Assembly: GCF_007830335.1 (NCBI RefSeq)
Contig: NZ_VLKU01000001.1
Location: forward strand, 1-64,000
DNA length: 64,000 bases
Source of the DNA: Paracoccus sulfuroxidans
GTDB lineage: Bacteria; Pseudomonadota; Alphaproteobacteria; Rhodobacterales; Rhodobacteraceae
Reading direction: 5' to 3'
The position numbers and the translations under genes are program-made. Below are positions 58,465-64,000 of the stretch, in pieces (the stretch's first letter is position 1; each line of letters starts with the position of its first letter). Under the pieces are notes generated by a model. The model saw only the letters and a program-made list of their open reading frames with translations. It was not told the DNA's origin and made no database searches.

Positions 58465-59385
58465 ATGATCAAGGTTTTCGGCCACAAGGCCCCCGACACG
58501 GACTCGACCGGCTCGCCCATTATCTGGGCCTGGTACCTGACCGAGATGCGCAAGACCCCCGCCAAGGCTCTGCTGCAGGGAGAGCCGAATACCGAAGCCG
58601 CATGGATGCTGACCAAATGGGGAATCGCCAAGCCCGAGATCTTCACGGATGTCTCTGCAGGCGATCAATGCGTGATCGTCGACACCAACAACCCGGCCGA
58701 GCTGCCCGCCTCGATCAATGAGGCCGATGTGATCGAGATCATCGACCACCACCTGCTGGCCGGCGGCATCAAGACGCGCCTGCCGATCAACATCACCATC
58801 CGCCCGCTGGCCTGTACCGCGACCATCATGCACGACCTGATGGGCGATGAGGCCGTGGCCCGCGCACCGCGCGAGATCAAGGGCGCGATGCTGACCTGCA
58901 TCCTGTCGGACACGCTGGAATTCCGCAGCCCGACCACCACGCCGCATGACCGTTTCGTGGCCGAGAAACTGGCCGCCGATCTGGGCCTTTCCGTTTCGGA
59001 ATACGCAGCCGAGATGTTTGCCGCGAAATCCGACGTCAGCGCCTTCGCCGATGACGCGCTGCTGCGTATGGACAGCAAGGAATATGAGCTGGGCGGCAAG
59101 CAGCTGCGCGTCTCGGTTCTTGAGACCACCGCGCCGCAGGTCCTGCTGGACCGCAAGGCCGCGCTGATGGCCGCGATGCCTGCCGTCGCCAAGGCCGATG
59201 GCGCCGATGAGGTGCTGCTGTTCATCGTCGACATCCTGAACGAGGAAGCGACGCTGCTGATCCCCAACGACTTCGTCAAGCAGGTGGCCGAGAAAAGCTT
59301 TGGCGCGACCGTCAGCGGCGACAGCGTTGTCCTGCCCGGCATCATGTCGCGCAAGAAGCAGATCATCCCCGCTCTGTCCATCTGA
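58465..59385 (+). CDS. ppaC: manganese-dependent (family II) inorganic pyrophosphatase
   Basis: A 306-residue DHH-family enzyme hydrolysing pyrophosphate. Metal ligands are visible: His7, Asp11 and Asp13 (FGHKAPDTD), Asp73 (VDTNN) and Asp94-His95-His96 (IDHHLLAGG). The C-terminal SRKKQIIP motif binds substrate. This is an evolutionary alternative to the family I enzyme found in most proteobacteria. It lies 18 bases before the HAD gene. Confidence 0.96.
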   Translation: MIKVFGHKAPDTDSTGSPIIWAWYLTEMRKTPAKALLQGEPNTEAAWMLTKWGIAKPEIFTDVSAGDQCVIVDTNNPAELPASINEADVIEIIDHHLLAGGIKTRLPINITIRPLACTATIMHDLMGDEAVARAPREIKGAMLTCILSDTLEFRSPTTTPHDRFVAEKLAADLGLSVSEYAAEMFAAKSDVSAFADDALLRMDSKEYELGGKQLRVSVLETTAPQVLLDRKAALMAAMPAVAKADGADEVLLFIVDILNEEATLLIPNDFVKQVAEKSFGATVSGDSVVLPGIMSRKKQIIPALSI

Positions 59386-59403
59386 CGAACCAAAGGCATC
59401 CCC

Positions 59404-60273
59404 ATGACGACGATCATCCGGTCGCTGGACGAGATTTCGGCGAATTACGACGTTCTGTTCTGCGATCTCTGGGGGTGCCTGCACAATGGCGTGCAGGTCT
59501 ATCCTGCCGCCGCCGCCGCCCTGCAACGCTTCCGCGCTCAGGGGGGGCGGGTCGTGCTGCTGACCAATGCCCCGCGTCCCGCGCGCTTCGTTGAAGAGCA
59601 GCTTCAGCGCCTGGGCGCGCCCCGTGACTGCTGGGACGTGATCGTCAGCTCCGGCGATGCCGCGCAGGACGCCATGCTGGCCGGCGTGGTCGGGCGTCGG
59701 GTCTGGGCGATCTCGGGCCCCAAGGACGAAGGCTTCTTCGAGGCGATCCCCGCCGAGTGGCAGGATGCTCCCGCCATCGAGCGCGTGGCGCTGGATCAGG
59801 CTGACGGCGTCGTCTGCACCGGCCTTTTCGATGACCGGACCGAGGTCCCCGAGGATTATCGCGCACGCCTGACGATCGCGCGCGAACGTGGGCTGAAGTT
59901 CCTTTGCGCCAACCCTGATATCGTCGTCGACATGGGCGAACAGCGTCTCTATTGCGCAGGCGCACTCGCGCAGATGTATGAGGATATGGGCGGCAGTTCG
60001 CTTTACTTCGGCAAGCCACATCCGCCGATCTATGATCTGGCCCGCCGCAAGCTGGGGCTGGAACGTGACGCGCGCATCCTGGCCATCGGCGACGGCATCG
60101 GCACCGACGTCTCGGGTGGCGCGGGCGAGGGGATTGACGTGCTTTTCGTCACCGGTGGCCTCGCGCATGACCAGTTCGGCCCGGATGTCGAAAACCCGCA
60201 GCAGGAAATGCTGGACGAATGGCTGCGCATGCGCGAATCTGCCCCTGAGTACAGTATCGGGCGGCTGCGCTAG
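59404..60273 (+). CDS. HAD superfamily (IIA) hydrolase, TIGR01459 type
   Basis: A 289-residue phosphatase-like protein. Motif I is DVLFCDLWGCLHNG (residues 16-29), motif II is VLLTNAPRP, and the C-terminal motif is ILAIGDGIGTDVSGGAGEGID. The first Asp of motif I would be the nucleophile, but the usual second Asp is Trp (DLWG), typical for this subfamily. Its substrate is unknown. Adjacent to ppaC, a role in phosphate metabolism is possible. Confidence 0.85.
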   Translation: MTTIIRSLDEISANYDVLFCDLWGCLHNGVQVYPAAAAALQRFRAQGGRVVLLTNAPRPARFVEEQLQRLGAPRDCWDVIVSSGDAAQDAMLAGVVGRRVWAISGPKDEGFFEAIPAEWQDAPAIERVALDQADGVVCTGLFDDRTEVPEDYRARLTIARERGLKFLCANPDIVVDMGEQRLYCAGALAQMYEDMGGSSLYFGKPHPPIYDLARRKLGLERDARILAIGDGIGTDVSGGAGEGIDVLFVTGGLAHDQFGPDVENPQQEMLDEWLRMRESAPEYSIGRLR

Positions 60274-60306
60274 TCCTCTCGGTAATAATTAGTCCTGATT
60301 TCGTAT

Positions 60307-60331
60307 GCGTGCGATATTTTGTTGCGCACGC
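60307..60331. promoter_or_regulatory. 7-bp inverted repeat and possible MaoC promoter
   Basis: GCGTGCG and CGCACGC flank an 11-base AT-rich loop. The right arm overlaps TTGCGC, which is 17 bases from TATGCA (60345-60350), a weak promoter candidate for the MaoC gene. It could instead be the HAD gene terminator. Confidence 0.3.
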
Positions 60332-60375
60332 GAATTGGTGCTGCTATGCAGCATCAAGAAAACCGGGGGTGTTTG

Positions 60376-60822
60376 ATGATGCTGGACAATCTTCCGCGTG
60401 GCACGATCGTCATCGAGGATCTTGAAGTCGGGATGATGCGCTATCTCCAGAAGGAGATAACCGATCTGGATATCGAGATGTTCGCCACTGTCTCGACCGA
60501 CCGCAATCCGGTCCATCTTGACGATGAATATGCGCAGGACACCATTTTCGAAGGGCGGATCGCGCATGGCATGCTGACGGCGGGGCTGATCTCGGCGGTG
60601 ATCGGGGAACAGCTTCCGGGGCATGGCACGGTCTATCTGGGCCAGACGCTGAAGTTCATGGCGCCCGTGCGCCCGGGCGATGTCGTCCGCGCCGAGGTGA
60701 CGGTCGAGACGATCGACCATGCAAAGCGTCGCGTGACCCTTGCAACCCGTTGCCTCGTAGGCGATACGGTCGTCCTCAAGGGCGAGGCGGTCGTTCTGGC
60801 CCCTAGCCGCAAGTTCGACTGA
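60376..60822 (+). CDS. MaoC family dehydratase
   Basis: A 148-residue hot-dog-fold hydratase. The catalytic segment reads FATVSTDRNPVHLDDEYAQDTIFEGRIAHGMLTAGLISAVIG near 35-75, with the Asp-His pair (DRNPVH). Such enzymes include the (R)-specific enoyl-CoA hydratase PhaJ. ATG at 60376 follows GGGGG; earlier in-frame starts lack ribosome sites. It is a single gene between HAD and ribF. Confidence 0.88.
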   Translation: MMLDNLPRGTIVIEDLEVGMMRYLQKEITDLDIEMFATVSTDRNPVHLDDEYAQDTIFEGRIAHGMLTAGLISAVIGEQLPGHGTVYLGQTLKFMAPVRPGDVVRAEVTVETIDHAKRRVTLATRCLVGDTVVLKGEAVVLAPSRKFD

Positions 60823-60850
60823 CGGGCCGTCCGGCCCAGCGGGGGCCTCA

Positions 60851-61780
60851 TTGCGAATCCACGACGACTGGAAGGCTGTGCCAGCTGACGCCCGCGGGGC
60901 GACGGTGGCCATCGGCAATTTCGATGGCGTCCATGTCGGTCACCGCTCGGTCATCGACCTGGCCCGGCAAAGCCTGAACGCGCCTCTGGGTGTCATCACC
61001 TTCGAGCCGCATCCGCGCGAATATTTCTTCCCCCATGCCGCGCCTTTCCGGCTGATGAACGCCGAGGCGCGGGCCAACCGGCTGGCGCGCCTTGGGGTCG
61101 ATCACCTCTATCAGCTTCCCTTCGGCCCCGATCTGGTCAGCCTGACGCCCGAGGCCTATGCCCGCGACGTGCTGGTGGGCGGGCTTGGCGTGCGCCATGT
61201 CACCGTGGGCTCGGATTTCTGCTTTGGCCGCGAGCGTGCGGGCACGCCCGACACGCTGCAGGAACTGGGCGCGAAATTCGGCTTCGGCGTGACCATTGCG
61301 CCGATGGTCGGCCATGAGGGCACGCGCGTGAGTTCAACCGCGATCCGCGAGGCGCTGAGCGCAGGCCACCCCCGCGACGCCGAGCGGATGCTGGGCCATT
61401 GGCACCGGATCGATGGCGAGGTCCTGCACGGCTTCAAGCGCGGTCGCGAGCTGGGATTCCCCACAGCCAATATGTCGATGGATCGCCTGCATCTGCCAGC
61501 CTTCGGCGTCTATGCGGTGTTGGTCGACGTGCTGACCGGGCCGGACCGGGGCACCTACAAGGGCGTGGCCAATCTGGGCATCCGGCCCATGTTCGACGGC
61601 GAGAAGCCCAATCTGGAAAGCTATCTCTTCGACTATTCCGGCGATCTTTACGGCCAGCACCTGTCGGTCGCGCTGGTCGACTATCTGCGGCCCGAGATGA
61701 ATTTTGACGGGCTCGAGACGCTCATCACCGCGATCAATGATGACGTGGCGCGGGCGCGCGCAATTCTGGCGGATCGCTGA
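60851..61780 (+). CDS. ribF: bifunctional riboflavin kinase/FAD synthetase
   Basis: A 309-residue enzyme making FMN and FAD. The N-terminal adenylyltransferase has IGNFDGVHVGHRSVI near 21-35 and SSTAIREALSAG; the C-terminal kinase has GFPTANMS near 201-208 and YKGVANLGIRPMFDG. The start appears to be TTG at 60851. Its stop overlaps the YcgN start by one base (TGATG). Confidence 0.96.
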   Translation: MRIHDDWKAVPADARGATVAIGNFDGVHVGHRSVIDLARQSLNAPLGVITFEPHPREYFFPHAAPFRLMNAEARANRLARLGVDHLYQLPFGPDLVSLTPEAYARDVLVGGLGVRHVTVGSDFCFGRERAGTPDTLQELGAKFGFGVTIAPMVGHEGTRVSSTAIREALSAGHPRDAERMLGHWHRIDGEVLHGFKRGRELGFPTANMSMDRLHLPAFGVYAVLVDVLTGPDRGTYKGVANLGIRPMFDGEKPNLESYLFDYSGDLYGQHLSVALVDYLRPEMNFDGLETLITAINDDVARARAILADR

Positions 61781-62220
61781 TGCGTGAACGGTTCTGGGAA
61801 ATGCCTCTGGCCACGCTGAAACCCGACGAGTGGGAGGCGCTGTGCGACGGCTGCGGCAAGTGCTGCCTCAACAAGATCGAATATGAGGATGACGGCGAGG
61901 TGGCCTTCACCCGCGTCGCCTGCCGTCTGCTAGACGGCCACACCTGCCAATGCTCCAGCTATCCGAACCGGCATGACTATGTGCCCGATTGCGTGGTGCT
62001 GACGCCGAAGAAGCTGAAGGAAATCGCCTGGTGGCTGCCCGCGACCTGCGCCTATCGGCTGCGCTCCGAGGGCAAGCCGCTTTACGACTGGCATTATCTG
62101 ATCACCGGCGACCGCGAGTCGATCCACCGCGCCGGGGCCAGCGTGCGCGACTGGACCGTCAGTGAGCTGACCGTCGCCGAGGATGACTGGGAAGACTATA
62201 TCATCGAGGATCTGTCATGA
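61780..62220 (+). CDS. YcgN family cysteine-cluster protein (UPF0260)
   Basis: A 146-residue protein with the family Cys layout: LCDGCGKCCLNKIE near 21-34, and CRLLDGHTCQCSSYPNR and VPDCVVL. This pattern suggests binding of a metal or iron-sulfur cluster; the function is unknown. It is coupled to ribF and overlaps ltaE by four bases. Confidence 0.93.
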   Translation: MRERFWEMPLATLKPDEWEALCDGCGKCCLNKIEYEDDGEVAFTRVACRLLDGHTCQCSSYPNRHDYVPDCVVLTPKKLKEIAWWLPATCAYRLRSEGKPLYDWHYLITGDRESIHRAGASVRDWTVSELTVAEDDWEDYIIEDLS

Positions 62221-63260
62221 ATTTCGCATCCGATAACGCAGGTGGCGTCCACCCGCGCGTGATGGCGGCGCTGGCCGCTGCGAATGAAGGGCAGGTCCCC
62301 TCTTATGGCACGGACCGCATCACCCGCGCCGCGCAAGACCGCGTGCGCGAGGTGTTCGAGGCCCCGGACGCCTCCGTGCATTTCGTCATGTCGGGCACGG
62401 CGGCCAATGCGCTGTCGCTGTCACTGCTGGCCCCAGGCTGGGGCAAGATCTATTGCCACAGCGACGCCCATATCCAGACGAGCGAAACCGGATCGCCCGA
62501 GTTCTTCACCGGCGGCGCGAAGCTTTTGCTGGTACCCGGGGACGATGGGCGCATCACGCCTGCGGCCCTGTCGCGGGCCTTGGCGGCGAACGGGCGCGAT
62601 TCGGTTCATGCGGGCGCGAATATGGCGCTGTCGCTGACCAATGCGACCGAATGGGGCACGGTCTATGATCCGGCCGAAGTCGCCACGCTCAGTGCGATTG
62701 CCCGCGAGATGGGGCTGTCGGTGCATATGGACGGCGCGCGCTTTGCCAATGCGCTGGCCGCGTTGCAGGTCTCGCCCGCCGATCTGACCTGGCGGGCAGG
62801 GGTTGATATCCTGTCGCTGGGGGCCACCAAGAACGGCTGCATGGGCGTTGAAGCCGTCGTCATCTTCGACCCGGAAAAGGCCGAGGAGTTCGAGTTCCGG
62901 CGCAAGCGCGGAGGGCAGCTTGCCTCGAAGCATCGCTATCTGTCGGCGCAGATCCTCGCTTGGCTGGAGGGCGGGCTGTGGCTGGATCTGGCGGGACGAG
63001 CGAACGCCACGGCGGCTGAACTGGCCGTTGGTCTGGCCGCTTTTCCGGGCGTCAGCATTGACCAGAAGGTCCAGACGAACGCGGTCTTTGCGACCCTGCC
63101 GCGCGCCCTGCACGACAAGGCGCGGGCTGCGGGGGCGCAATACCATCTGTGGCCGCATGATCAGGCCGAGGATGGGGACGAGCCGGTCTCGATCCGGCTG
63201 GTTGCGGGCTGGGACGCCGATCCGGCGGATGTCCGGGCGTTTCTTTCGGCGCTGGCCTGA
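62217..63260 (+). CDS. ltaE: low-specificity threonine aldolase-type lyase
   Basis: A 347-residue fold-type I PLP enzyme. It starts NFASDNAGGVHPRVMAAL, has MDGARFANAL (Asp172) and the PLP lysine Lys205 in LGATKNGCMG. Family members split threonine to glycine and acetaldehyde; phenylserine aldolase-like substrates are possible. Glycine made here could feed serine hydroxymethyltransferase. The gene ends five bases before the convergent pncC. Confidence 0.88.
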   Translation: MNFASDNAGGVHPRVMAALAAANEGQVPSYGTDRITRAAQDRVREVFEAPDASVHFVMSGTAANALSLSLLAPGWGKIYCHSDAHIQTSETGSPEFFTGGAKLLLVPGDDGRITPAALSRALAANGRDSVHAGANMALSLTNATEWGTVYDPAEVATLSAIAREMGLSVHMDGARFANALAALQVSPADLTWRAGVDILSLGATKNGCMGVEAVVIFDPEKAEEFEFRRKRGGQLASKHRYLSAQILAWLEGGLWLDLAGRANATAAELAVGLAAFPGVSIDQKVQTNAVFATLPRALHDKARAAGAQYHLWPHDQAEDGDEPVSIRLVAGWDADPADVRAFLSALA

Positions 63261-63264
63261 GGGC

Positions 63265-63735
63265 CTAGCGCCGCAGCGCGTTCTTCAGCAGGCTCAATGC
63301 ATGCTCGACCGTCGCCGCGCGCACCTTGTCGCGGCCGATGGCGCCAAATTCGACGGTCTCGGTCCGGGTGCCTTGGGCGGTGGTGATGCCGAAGCAGACG
63401 CGACCTTCGGGCTTGAACTCGGAACCGCCCGGACCCGCAATCCCGGTGACCGACACCGTCAGCCGGGCATCCGAACGCTCGAACGCGCCTTGGGCCATTT
63501 CGGCGGCGATTTCTTCACTGACGGCGCCATGCGCCTCCAACGTGGCGGGGTGGATGCCCAGCATCTGGATTTTCGCGGCATTGGAATAGGTGACGAAGCC
63601 CCGGTCGACCACATCGGATGAGCCCGCAACATCGGTCAGCCGCCCCGCGATCAGCCCGCCGGTGCAGCTTTCGGCGGTGGCGATCATCAGGCCACGATTG
63701 CGGGCCAGTTGCAGGATCAGGGCAGGGTCGGTCAC
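63265..63735 (-). CDS. pncC: nicotinamide-nucleotide amidohydrolase (CinA C-terminal domain)
   Basis: A 156-residue stand-alone CinA C-terminal domain that deamidates NMN. IATAESCTGGLIAGRLTDVAGSSDVVDRGFVTYSNAAKIQMLG near 18-60 and VSVTGIAGPGG near 94-104 are diagnostic. It overlaps the upstream pgpA by four bases. Confidence 0.94.
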   Translation of the reverse strand: MTDPALILQLARNRGLMIATAESCTGGLIAGRLTDVAGSSDVVDRGFVTYSNAAKIQMLGIHPATLEAHGAVSEEIAAEMAQGAFERSDARLTVSVTGIAGPGGSEFKPEGRVCFGITTAQGTRTETVEFGAIGRDKVRAATVEHALSLLKNALRR

Positions 63736-64000
63736 AGCATCGGCTCCAGCACGGCGTGATACAGCCCCGCCAGAATGACCGATCCGATGCCCGCAAACAA
63801 TCCGGCCCAGAGATCATCCAGCATCACCCCCGCCGCATCGCCGCGCCGGTCGGCCCGGCCGACCAGCCAGGGCTTCCAGATGTCGAACAGCCGGAACAGC
63901 AGGAAGGGGACGACATAGGCGGGCCAGGCGTCGAGGATCGACACGCCGTGCCGCCAGAGCGGGATCACCGTAAAGCACATGGCCAGCCACTGACCCGCAA
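63732..64000 (-). CDS. pgpA: phosphatidylglycerophosphatase A, C-terminal part (truncated at the right edge)
   Basis: The frame continues past the edge: six more codons before the ATG at 63980 read AGQWLA, so the true start lies beyond 64000. The visible 88 codons show the conserved FRLFDIWKPWLVGRAD segment and GVMLDDLWAGLFAGIGSVIL with the catalytic-type Asp pair. The enzyme removes phosphate from phosphatidylglycerophosphate in membrane lipid synthesis. Confidence 0.88.
   Translation of the reverse strand, partial: AGQWLAMCFTVIPLWRHGVSILDAWPAYVVPFLLFRLFDIWKPWLVGRADRRGDAAGVMLDDLWAGLFAGIGSVILAGLYHAVLEPML

Noticed and set aside
58414-60168. 584-codon minus-strand open frame opposite ppaC and HAD
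   Set aside because: Shadow frame; the plus strand holds the DHH and HAD motifs.

Overview
The window is a densely packed, GC-rich stretch of an alphaproteobacterial chromosome. Gene content and protein character point to Rhodobacteraceae, most likely Paracoccus or a close relative. Supporting signs are the divergent hemE/hemC pair, the dnaX-ybaB-recR run, a CIRCE-controlled groESL, a family II pyrophosphatase and a leucine-degradation (liu) operon. No phage, plasmid, transposase, CRISPR, rRNA or tRNA signature was seen.

Region by region: (1) 1-9065 is a carbon-assimilation island. A minus-strand run sga-mtkA-mtkB-hpr-ppc-glyA encodes most core steps of the serine cycle (glyoxylate transamination, malate activation, hydroxypyruvate reduction, PEP carboxylation, serine hydroxymethyl transfer). 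A NarL/LuxR-type regulator with a degenerate receiver domain is divergent from it, followed by mclA (malyl-CoA lyase). Together this suggests growth on C1 compounds such as methylated amines. (2) 9066-20400 holds a gene-poor AT-rich spacer, a GT-like protein, ileS, an FAD monooxygenase, a group III truncated haemoglobin, and small housekeeping genes (VOC, TRIC channel, rnhA, LysE, GST, ispH, apt, flavin reductase). (3) 20537-29738 holds a GNAT, an Ivy-type lysozyme inhibitor, EcsC, a RecD-like helicase, an Lrp/LysE pair, an EamA transporter, divergent hemE and hemC, and cobalamin genes (cbiB and a phosphatase). (4) 30010-38683 is the leucine catabolic operon ivd-liuB-liuD-liuE-liuC, interleaved with LprI-like, ASCH, ankyrin and GST genes. 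It is headed by a perfect 16-bp palindrome that looks like a TetR-family operator. (5) 38803-43957 has an MFS transporter and glcDEF (glycolate to glyoxylate). (6) 44063-52674 has hsp20, recR-ybaB-dnaX, DUF2218 with an iron-binding FbpA-like protein, a serine hydrolase, an ABC-F ATPase and a GH75 chitosanase-like secreted protein. (7) 52791-64000 has groESL with CIRCE, a GT4, TraB/GumN, an NTF2-like protein, DUF1345, ppaC, HAD, MaoC, ribF, YcgN, ltaE, pncC and the 5'-truncated end of pgpA.

Functionally, glycolate oxidase, malyl-CoA lyase and the serine-cycle operon all meet at glyoxylate. Leucine breakdown feeds acetyl-CoA, which is also a product of malyl-CoA cleavage. Cobalamin synthesis supplies the cofactor of mutases used in ethylmalonyl-CoA-type glyoxylate regeneration; those mutases are not in this window. 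The strongest candidate for something undescribed is the control system of the serine-cycle island: an atypical regulator, a pair of direct repeats between the divergent genes, and short words shared between the sga and mclA leaders.
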